6,067 bases of DNA from a bacterium. GTDB lineage: Bacteria; Verrucomicrobiota; Verrucomicrobiia; Limisphaerales; UBA11358. Positions within the stretch are counted from its first letter, which is position 1. Each line of letters starts with the position of its first letter. The notes under the pieces were generated by a model, which made no database searches, was not told the DNA's origin, and saw only the letters and a list, made by a program, of their open reading frames with translations. A program made the position numbers and the translations under genes. Location of the stretch: the NCBI GenBank assembly GCA_021781185.1, contig JAJXXI010000261.1:1-6067 (forward strand). Direction: 5' to 3'. Shown here piece after piece: positions 1 through 5,290 of the stretch.

Positions 1-619
1 TGATGTAAGCAAACAGCATCCCCAGAGCAATACCCACCACTGCCAGCACGGTCGTCAACGTGTTGGCCAAAGCCATTGTCTTCTGACTGGAGGCAGCGGA
101 GTTGGCACCAAACTGCACATTCTCTTGAAACAGCGAATCGCACTCTTTCATATACGCTGCATAGGCCGACTGCACGGCGGGAAGAAGCTGTTGCACCGCT
201 GCGCTGTTGCCGGCACGGCTCGCGGCCAGCAAAGGTTCAATGGCTTTAAGATGGGCATCCCGGGCGATGGTAACCTGCTTAAATTGCTCCCTGTCCTCGG
301 CGCGTGAAATGGTCTTTTCATAGTCATCAAGCACCTTCTGGATTTGCGCCTGTTGTTCGACAATCCCGGCGTCGGCGGCTTTCTGCTGTTCCGGTGTTTT
401 TGCGTTAATCTGGCGCGAGATATTGAGTTCGATCTCGCAGGCGAGGTATTTGACCTGGCCAACGGTGCTTATACCGGGCAGGGCGTGGTTGATCACCTCT
501 TCCTGATTGGCCTTGATTTGCCTGAGCAGCATAAACGAGGCAAGACCCACGATTGCAAGAATGGTGATAATTATCGCGAAGCCAAAGGTAACGCGTTTTC
601 CGATAGTCCAGTTTTTCAT
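1..619 (-). CDS. Methyl-accepting chemotaxis protein, N-terminal part (cut by left edge)
   Basis: Translation from the ATG at 617-619 stays open to the left edge and gives 206 residues, so the signalling half lies outside the window. The beginning MKNWTIGKRVTFGFA is the typical short basic cytoplasmic start of receptors with a 4HB_MCP sensing domain. TM1 covers about residues 10-32 (FAIIITILAIVGLASFMLL). About 155 helical residues follow, with Gln/Ala/Glu-rich heptad-like stretches (LPGISTVGQVKYLACEIELN; DDYEKTISRAEDREQFKQV; AVQSAYAAYMKECDSLFQEN) as expected for a periplasmic four-helix bundle. TM2 begins at about residue 188 (LTTVLAVVGIALGMLFAYI) and runs to the cut. It differs in sequence from the complete receptor beside it, so it is not a recent duplicate in this half. 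The identification rests on topology and N-terminal pattern, since the diagnostic hairpin tip is not visible. Confidence 0.85.
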   Translation of the reverse strand, partial: MKNWTIGKRVTFGFAIIITILAIVGLASFMLLRQIKANQEEVINHALPGISTVGQVKYLACEIELNISRQINAKTPEQQKAADAGIVEQQAQIQKVLDDYEKTISRAEDREQFKQVTIARDAHLKAIEPLLAASRAGNSAAVQQLLPAVQSAYAAYMKECDSLFQENVQFGANSAASSQKTMALANTLTTVLAVVGIALGMLFAYI

Positions 620-775
620 ATTTGTTCTTTTCTGAGGGGTGATTAGTTTGTTGCCGCCGGCCGGGTGAGACCGGAGCGGATTGTTTTGGGCGGGAATAAA
701 AACAGATTCACCGTTTACGATCAGGACGATCCGACCGGTCTTGGCCTGCTTGCCGTTGTGAAACTGGTGTTTCAT
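620..775 (-). other. In-frame, stop-free extension ahead of the second receptor
   Basis: From the ATG at 773-775, which overlaps the stop of the small ORF, the frame runs 52 codons without a stop and joins the receptor's ATG at 619 in frame. It begins MKHQFHNGKQAKTGRIVLIV and is basic and polar overall, with a short beta-like stretch (GRIVLIVNGESVFIP) and no signal or membrane segment. I prefer the start at 619 because TM1 then sits at residues 10-32, as in ordinary receptors. The extension may be untranslated leader by chance, a remnant of a small gene fused to the receptor by loss of its stop, or a real cytoplasmic N-terminal extension. Confidence 0.3.
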
Positions 776-918
776 AACTCGCACCACCAATGGGCGGGCA
801 TTGGTTCAAGGTTCTCTTCCGGGATGCGTTCCACCGCCTCCATTACGTCAATGCTTATGGCAACCCCTTCAACCTGATCGCGGCATCGGTTGGGATCAAG
901 TGAAGAGGCCAATTTCAT
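772..918 (-). CDS. Possible small ORF, 48 residues, unknown function
   Basis: This frame starts with ATG (916-918), 25 bp after the stop of the complete receptor gene, and ends in TGA (772-774). It begins MKLASSLDPNRCRDQVEG and ends EPMPAHWWCEL. The product would be small, acidic in its middle part (EAVERIPEENLEP) and soluble, with no signal peptide or membrane segment and two Cys residues. I do not recognise the family. In its favour: it fills the gap in operon orientation, its second half uses codons like its neighbours, with many G/C-ending ones, and its stop overlaps the next ATG as ATGA, an arrangement common for translationally coupled genes. Against it: it is short, has no strong Shine-Dalgarno sequence, and could be a chance frame. 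Confidence 0.3.
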   Translation of the reverse strand: MKLASSLDPNRCRDQVEGVAISIDVMEAVERIPEENLEPMPAHWWCEL

Positions 919-943
919 AATTTCAACCGCTTGGTATGTATGC

Positions 944-2533
944 TTAAAAGTTCCGGAAATCACCATCCATCGGGATTTCGCTCCGGTCATTGACCTTGCC
1001 AGCCGTCACCGGCTCAGCGTGGGCATGTCCGTTACTGCGAATTGCGGTGACGGGCCGTTTTGCCACGGGTTCGGCAGTGCGGACTTCTTTGGCGCGCAGG
1101 GGTGTCACAGCCGGTCTAGCCACGGTGGCCTGAGCAATACCGCCAACAAGTTGCAGTAACTCCGTGACGGACTGTTTCATGGTTTCAGCCTGGGCGTTGA
1201 GTTCTTCGGCGGCGGCGGCAGACTCTTCCGCGCTGGCCGCGTTGCTTTGCGTCACCTTGTCCATCTGGGCCACTGCCGTGTTCACCTGGCCGATCCCCTG
1301 GCTCTGCTCTTGGGAAGCCGAGGCAATCTCCGCCACCAACTGGTCGAGCTGGCGCACCTTGCTTTGAATCTCGTCGAAGCTTTTGGCCACCTCGCCGCTG
1401 ACCTGTGCCCCCTGCTGGCTTTTCTTCACGCTGTCTTCAATCTTGACCGCCGTTTCTTTGGCGGCGGCGGCGGCGCGTTGCGCCAGATTGCGCACTTCAT
1501 CCGCCACGACCGCGAAACCCGCACCAGCCTCACCGGCCCGGGCGGCTTCAACCGCCGCGTTCAGGGCCAGGATGTTGGTCTGGAAGGCGATCTCATCAAT
1601 GTTCTTGAGAATCTTGGTCACGTCCTCGCTCGCCACCTTGATGGAGTCCATTGCCGCCAGGAGCGTCTTCATTTGTTCAGCGCCCGCATCGGCCGAGCGG
1701 CGGGCCTGGACGGCGGTTTCCTTGGCGTGCAGCGAATTATCGGCGTTGCGCTTGGTCATGCTCGCCATCTCTTCGAGCGAGGAACTCGTTTCCTCCAGTG
1801 AGGCGGCCTGTTCGCTCGCCCCTTCCGCCAGCGATTGACTCGCGGCAGACACCTGACCGGCGGCATGCACAAATTGATGGCTGGCATCGGTAAGCACACC
1901 GCCAATTTGCTGGAGTTCCCGGACAATTCGCGACTTGAGCCGCCAACCGAACACCAGCAGCACCACTAGGGCAAAGGCGAGGATGCTTCCCTGCCACAGC
2001 ATGGCGCGCTGCGCACGGTCGCGATACGTCAACAGCAAGGTGGTGGTGGATTTGTCCGTCGCTTCCTGTTCCTGACGCAGCGCTGCCAAAACGGCATCAT
2101 ACTGGCTGGCGGCGGGACCGAAAAACCGTTCATAGGCATCGGAAACGCCTCCGCGCAAAACGTCGTCTACGACCGCATTTTCCTCCTTTGCCAGCGCGTC
2201 ATAACTGGTCTTGAGCGATCCGGAATCCGAGTTGTTTGCCGCCACCAGAGTTCTGGCCTGTTCCTGCCGCTTTTTCAGTGCATCCAGCGCGGCTTCCATC
2301 TCATCCGGGTCTTTCAGCCGGATGAAATGCTGCACGTCGCCATGAATGCCGGTGAGTGTTTCCAGCAGCAAATAGCTACTGGCCATCCGGCCGGTTGCCT
2401 GGTTCGTTACGGCGGAGGAATGGTTGACGGAATTCTGGAGCAGCAGGATAAAGGCGACAAAGGCCAGCACCATGGTGATCCCAAAAGCGCCCAGCAGCAG
2501 CACTAGTTGTCGCGATACGTTGAATTTTTTCAT
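944..2533 (-). CDS. Methyl-accepting chemotaxis protein, no evident HAMP domain
   Basis: A complete 529-residue transmembrane chemoreceptor. TM1 is at about 10-32 and TM2 at about 177-197. Between them about 145 mostly helical residues form the periplasmic sensing region, probably a four-helix bundle. After TM2 a normal receptor has a HAMP domain of about 50 residues; here only about 40 residues (198-240) separate the membrane from the first methylation helix, and no HAMP pattern (Pro near the membrane, DEIG-like segment) is visible. Likely methylation sites are the Glu pairs in [11 protein letters not shown] (246-256) and [16 protein letters not shown] (435-450). The hairpin tip is highly conserved: [20 protein letters not shown] (314-333) then [15 protein letters not shown] (339-353), the site that contacts CheW and CheA. 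Spacing from tip to both methylation regions resembles the enteric 36-heptad class. Residues about 470-524 are a Pro/Ala-rich linker ending in DFRNF, which fits a CheR-tether pentapeptide. It starts 52 bp after the PDC-like gene. Confidence 0.95.
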   Translation of the reverse strand: MKKFNVSRQLVLLLGAFGITMVLAFVAFILLLQNSVNHSSAVTNQATGRMASSYLLLETLTGIHGDVQHFIRLKDPDEMEAALDALKKRQEQARTLVAANNSDSGSLKTSYDALAKEENAVVDDVLRGGVSDAYERFFGPAASQYDAVLAALRQEQEATDKSTTTLLLTYRDRAQRAMLWQGSILAFALVVLLVFGWRLKSRIVRELQQIGGVLTDASHQFVHAAGQVSAASQSLAEGASEQAASLEETSSSLEEMASMTKRNADNSLHAKETAVQARRSADAGAEQMKTLLAAMDSIKVASEDVTKILKNIDEIAFQTNILALNAAVEAARAGEAGAGFAVVADEVRNLAQRAAAAAKETAVKIEDSVKKSQQGAQVSGEVAKSFDEIQSKVRQLDQLVAEIASASQEQSQGIGQVNTAVAQMDKVTQSNAASAEESAAAAEELNAQAETMKQSVTELLQLVGGIAQATVARPAVTPLRAKEVRTAEPVAKRPVTAIRSNGHAHAEPVTAGKVNDRSEIPMDGDFRNF

Positions 2534-2585
2534 GGCATCTTATGGTTTGATATGAACCGGATAAACCGACAATAAACGGTGGATT

Positions 2586-3137
2586 TCAAAGTTTTGAAAG
2601 TCTCAGACCGACAACCAGCGAGCCGATGGGTTTTCCTCCGTCCAGCACTGGAACGGCAATCTGAAGTTCCTGTAACCCGCTGGATTCATCCAGTTCGGGC
2701 GTGCCTTGCCACGTCTTGCCGGTCATGGGCACATCGTGCTTGGCTTTGCCCGCGTGCGACCAGTTGCTGGTTTTGGCCAAAAAGGCCACCTTCTTGCCGT
2801 CCGCGCCGGAGAGAAATGCTTCCACCACCTGGTCATTCTTCTTGGTTTTCAGAAACGTCGCTGCGGCGTTTTTGGTAAACGCCCGGACAAAGGAATCCAG
2901 CACGGAAAGGGTTTTCCATTTTTCCTCCGTCATCGCCGCCTGATCAGGCGTCAGGCCGGCGTTGTGCGCCTTGACGGCATCCACAATGGCCGCATCCGCC
3001 GCCCAGGTTTGAGCTTCTTTTAACTTGGCATCCACCTTGGCCTGAACATCAGCATCCAGCGCCAGTGCGGAAGCCGATCCAAACCCGAGCCAGCATAGAA
3101 CCGACAGAACGAACGTGGTTTTAATCATGTTTTTCAT
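2586..3137 (-). CDS. Secreted stand-alone PDC/Cache-like sensor domain protein
   Basis: A 183-residue protein with an N-terminal signal peptide (Lys at 2 and 6, hydrophobic core about 7-20, likely cleavage near ASALA, residues 22-26). The mature part is one soluble domain. It begins with an Ala/Lys-rich helix (about 28-60), then a helical segment (72-100), then a mixed region with VVEAFLSGADGKKVAFLAKTS (104-124) and an ending ELQIAVPVLDGGKPIGSLVV (157-176). The last pattern, an 'xxVPVxDxxxPIGxLVVGL' strand pair, is like the core sheet of extracytoplasmic PAS-like (PDC/Cache) sensor domains. There is no second membrane segment and no output domain, so it would be free in the periplasm or anchored by an uncleaved leader. 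It lies 27 bp after the porin and 52 bp before a chemoreceptor gene, which suggests a ligand-binding accessory to that receptor; this is inference. An alternative ATG at 3126-3128 would shorten the leader by three residues. Confidence 0.72.
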   Translation of the reverse strand: MKNMIKTTFVLSVLCWLGFGSASALALDADVQAKVDAKLKEAQTWAADAAIVDAVKAHNAGLTPDQAAMTEEKWKTLSVLDSFVRAFTKNAAATFLKTKKNDQVVEAFLSGADGKKVAFLAKTSNWSHAGKAKHDVPMTGKTWQGTPELDESSGLQELQIAVPVLDGGKPIGSLVVGLRLSKL

Positions 3138-3164
3138 AGTAATTTATTGAGTTGAATGGTTGGT

Positions 3165-4529
3165 TTAAAATGCCAGTTGCACCCGTGTGAAGATCACGTT
3201 TTCCGGCTGTCTGGTCACCGAGCCGGACGCACCTCCAGAGAATGTTGTGCGCGAATAACTGGTCATTAGGCGCACATCCTTGTTCAGCCACCAGTTTAGA
3301 CCGACCGACCAGGCTTTGGCTTCGCTGGCCGAGGTGCTGGCACTGGCAAACGTGGGAAATGCAGCGGAGTCCACGCTCAATTCCGCGTAGCGGGCGGCAA
3401 GCTCCCAGGCACCCCACTGGCCCTGCATCGGATCAAACGGTTTGGCCGGCGTAATACCCTTATAGCCGTTCTTTTCTCCGGTCAAAATCCAGGAGGCGGC
3501 CACATCCCAAGCATGATTTTTCAAAATGGCGGACGCGGCTCCTGAAGTCACCCGTTGCGAGGAAAGAACATATTCACCCATCATGCCAAACGGGCCAAAA
3601 TAATAGCTGCCCTGCGGCGAAACGCGCCAGTGGTCGCCATTGCCGACGACTGACGAACTGTAGGCAAACCATTTTTGCTGACCGTCCGTTTTATAACCCG
3701 CCGTCAAGCTAGTCGCTGTGGTTTCATGGGCGTAACTGCCGCCCACACCGACGCCAATGCCCTGCAACGCTGCAACATGAGATTTTTTGAAGGGATCCGC
3801 AAACACGCGCCCGGCAATTTCCTTGTCGTCATTGTAATCCTTACCGGTAGTGTTCGCTCCATCCGCCACGCCGTTGAACACGCCAACTGCGTAGTTCACC
3901 CGGCCGCCCAGCAGATCGCCGTGCAATTCCACGCCCAAATCACGATACGGAACCAGGGCACTGGCCAGCGAACGCTCGTTAAATAGAATATTCACGCAGG
4001 ATTGAAGATACTCCAAGCCAACCGGTGACTTGAATTTGCCGACCTGCAACTGCAATGCCGGGCTGTAATGATAGTTTACATAGGCATCCTGAATCCCGAC
4101 GGATGTGCCACCAAATTCTGGCATAAAGACATAGTTATAGTTGCGAAATACCGTGCCTGAAAGAATGGGGCGTAGCCGGCGCACCAAAAATCCATCGTTA
4201 CCCGAAGTTCCGCCGTCATCAAAAAACGTCCGGTCGTCAACCTGCGCCACCCCGTGGAAGTTAATGACAAAGTTGGTGTCGGCTGATCGGAAACTGAATC
4301 CGGACGCACCAACCGTGATCACCGGCATGTTGTGAGCCGCCTTGTCCACCGTGTTTTGTGCGGCAACCTGCTGTTGCTGCAAACTATGAACCTGCTGTTC
4401 GAGGGTGTTGATGCGCTGGAGCAGTTCGTCGGCCGTCGGCGGCGTATCTGCACCACATGTATTTGCAAACAGCCCGCCAATTCCAAGCGAAAGGAGGCAC
4501 AACAAAAAGTTGGATTTTATTCCTTTCAT
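3165..4529 (-). CDS. Outer-membrane porin, O/P (phosphate-selective porin-like) family
   Basis: A predicted 454-residue beta-barrel channel of the outer membrane. The start at 4527-4529 is chosen because a standard signal peptide begins there: Lys near the N-terminus, a hydrophobic core at residues 8-22, and a likely cleavage near Ala 27. A longer frame reaches an ATG at 4667 but would bury the signal peptide 46 residues inside. Residues about 30-61 form a short Leu/Gln-rich coiled coil (LLQRINTLEQQVHSLQQQQ), as in many porins with trimer-forming or periplasmic N-terminal coils. The barrel follows, with segments typical of O/P porins such as FLVRRLRPILSG, YVFMPEFG, IQDAYVNYHYSP and LQVGKFKSPVGLEYLQ, and alternating strands to the end. 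The C-terminus is QLAF; a terminal aromatic residue is the usual signal for outer-membrane assembly. Family members include phosphate- and polyphosphate-selective channels, but specificity cannot be read here and no phosphate-transport genes are adjacent. It is followed after 27 bp by the secreted PDC-like gene. Confidence 0.9.
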   Translation of the reverse strand: MKGIKSNFLLCLLSLGIGGLFANTCGADTPPTADELLQRINTLEQQVHSLQQQQVAAQNTVDKAAHNMPVITVGASGFSFRSADTNFVINFHGVAQVDDRTFFDDGGTSGNDGFLVRRLRPILSGTVFRNYNYVFMPEFGGTSVGIQDAYVNYHYSPALQLQVGKFKSPVGLEYLQSCVNILFNERSLASALVPYRDLGVELHGDLLGGRVNYAVGVFNGVADGANTTGKDYNDDKEIAGRVFADPFKKSHVAALQGIGVGVGGSYAHETTATSLTAGYKTDGQQKWFAYSSSVVGNGDHWRVSPQGSYYFGPFGMMGEYVLSSQRVTSGAASAILKNHAWDVAASWILTGEKNGYKGITPAKPFDPMQGQWGAWELAARYAELSVDSAAFPTFASASTSASEAKAWSVGLNWWLNKDVRLMTSYSRTTFSGGASGSVTRQPENVIFTRVQLAF

Positions 4530-4754
4530 GGTCGTTCGGATGTGCGCTGGGGGGATTGAACGAAGAACATGTATGATGTTCTCATTGGGCCCGGCAGCAG
4601 GTGCCATTCGACGCGTCATTCCATCAGCGAAAAGATCGTCTTTCATTTTTGTCATTTGTTTCTTCATAACGGCTTTTATTTTTAGAGGTATGTTCCGGTT
4701 TTTGTTTGCCCGTGTTATTACGGTTTGCTTTTTGTTGCATTTGCGTTCATACGA
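4530..4754. other. 225-bp gap between cheW and porin; likely leader/regulatory region
   Basis: This is the largest gap between the HDOD gene and the complete receptor gene, and the likeliest place for a new promoter ahead of the porin. Read on the minus strand, its first half is A-rich with several AATAA/TAAAA-type stretches, but I could not settle on a convincing -35/-10 pair. No GC-rich stem followed by a T run marks a terminator after cheW. The porin frame stays open without a stop back to an ATG at 4665-4667, 46 codons before the chosen porin start. I treat that stretch as leader because the signal peptide begins only at 4529. A clear inverted repeat lies at 4564-4582. Confidence 0.55.
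4564..4582. promoter_or_regulatory. Inverted repeat AGAACAT-N5-ATGTTCT upstream of the porin
   Basis: Two perfect 7-bp arms, AGAACAT (4564-4570) and ATGTTCT (4576-4582), flank the 5-bp spacer GTATG. The element lies 35-53 bp upstream of the chosen porin start at 4529. The centre-to-centre distance of the half-sites is 12 bp, a little more than one helical turn, which would suit a dimeric DNA-binding regulator. It could instead form a small hairpin in the porin mRNA leader, though the stem is weak and has no following U tract, so it is unlikely to be a terminator. The spacing does not match the GAAC-N4-GTTC type of LexA box. The role is inferred only from symmetry and position. Confidence 0.45.
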
Positions 4755-5264
4755 TCAATGTGTGGCTTTGGTCTGGAGCAATTCAACGGTTTCAGCGGAA
4801 ATCACCTTGTCAATGTCTAGCAATGCCTTGACAGCACCTTTGATCTTCGCCATGCCCAGAATGTATTGCGTGTCGAGGCAGGCACCGAAGTTGGGGGTTT
4901 CTTCAATGTCCTGTGCGCCGATTTGAATGACTTCCTCGACCCCATCCACGATCAGCCCGATGAGTGTTTTGTTGCGGTCGGACAGGTCCACCTGCACCAC
5001 GACGATGCAGGTGCGTTCGCTGGCCCGGGCCTCACCCAAGCCAAACTTGGCACGCAGGTCCACCACCGGGATGACCTTCCCACGTAGGTTGATTACGCCT
5101 TTAATGTAGGCAGGCATTTGCGGCACGGCCGTAATCGTTGTCAAACGGATGATTTCGCGAATCTTGAGCACGGCGATGCCGTAGGATTCATCTCCGAGAC
5201 GGAAGGTGAGATATTTGCCCGCCAGCGCCTGCACGATGGAGGGTTCATGGGTGGATGTAGTCAT
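4755..5264 (-). CDS. cheW: CheW-like chemotaxis coupling protein
   Basis: CheW is the cytoplasmic adaptor that joins chemoreceptors to the histidine kinase CheA in receptor arrays. The 169-residue length is normal for a stand-alone CheW. The single CheW domain runs from about residue 16 (KYLTFRLGDESYGI) to about 165. The diagnostic segment GVINLRGKVIPVVDLR spans residues 56-71, and its Arg 61 matches the conserved Arg of the NLRG motif. The later strand LIGLIVDGVEEV (101-112) is also typical. No CheA kinase or receiver residues follow, so this is neither CheV nor a CheA fragment. The ATG at 5262-5264 gives a short flexible N-terminus of ordinary length; the 26-bp spacer to the upstream HDOD gene shows no strong Shine-Dalgarno sequence. 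It sits with two receptor genes on the same strand, so it probably serves a dedicated chemosensory pathway whose kinase gene lies outside the window. Confidence 0.96.
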   Translation of the reverse strand: MTTSTHEPSIVQALAGKYLTFRLGDESYGIAVLKIREIIRLTTITAVPQMPAYIKGVINLRGKVIPVVDLRAKFGLGEARASERTCIVVVQVDLSDRNKTLIGLIVDGVEEVIQIGAQDIEETPNFGACLDTQYILGMAKIKGAVKALLDIDKVISAETVELLQTKATH

Positions 5265-5290
5265 GGATGAGTTTTTAGTTAAGGGTTTGA

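Larger units (their letters stand above)
620..943. other. 324-bp interval between the two receptor genes
   Basis: No known gene is recognised here. On the minus strand it holds a possible 48-codon ORF (772-918) followed, with an ATGA overlap, by a stop-free frame (775 to 620) that runs straight into the second receptor. Close to that receptor, 653-679 contains a GC-rich patch with the self-complementary CCGGCCGG (657-664) and a nearby CCGG that could form a small stem in the mRNA leader. No T run follows it, so I do not call a terminator. The 30 bp before the receptor ATG contain AGAAAAGAAC, at best a weak ribosome-binding site. No clear promoter boxes were found. Confidence 0.5.

Noticed and set aside
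653..679. GC-rich self-complementary patch as a rho-independent terminator between the receptors
   Set aside because: Stems are only about 4-5 bp with competing pairings, and no T run follows on either strand.
1460..1475. Run of GGC-type triplets resembling a simple-sequence repeat
   Set aside because: It encodes the Ala run at receptor residues 354-358, just after the conserved hairpin tip, where Ala-rich sequence is normal. It is too short to propose phase variation, and triplet changes would not shift the frame.
1247..1801. A 184-codon open frame on the plus strand
   Set aside because: It lies wholly antisense to the conserved signalling domain of the receptor gene; its product is low-complexity and resembles no protein. 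It is an antisense shadow of GC-rich receptor codons.
1383..1838. A 151-codon Ala/Ser-rich plus-strand frame
   Set aside because: It is also antisense to the receptor, and its composition mirrors the Ala/Glu/Ser-rich receptor helices read backwards. No ribosome-binding site or family match was seen.
2534..2585. Promoter for the complete receptor in the 52-bp gap after the PDC-like gene
   Set aside because: The gap is short, and no convincing -35/-10 pair could be placed; read-through from upstream is simpler.
4564..4582. LexA/SOS box reading of the inverted repeat
   Set aside because: The GAAC and GTTC half-sites are 9 bp apart here rather than 4, and a porin is not a usual SOS target.
4405..4926. 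A 173-codon plus-strand frame spanning the porin start, the gap and the cheW end
   Set aside because: It overlaps two confident genes on the other strand and has a hydrophobic patch only where the A-rich leader is read in reverse. Nothing supports it as a gene.
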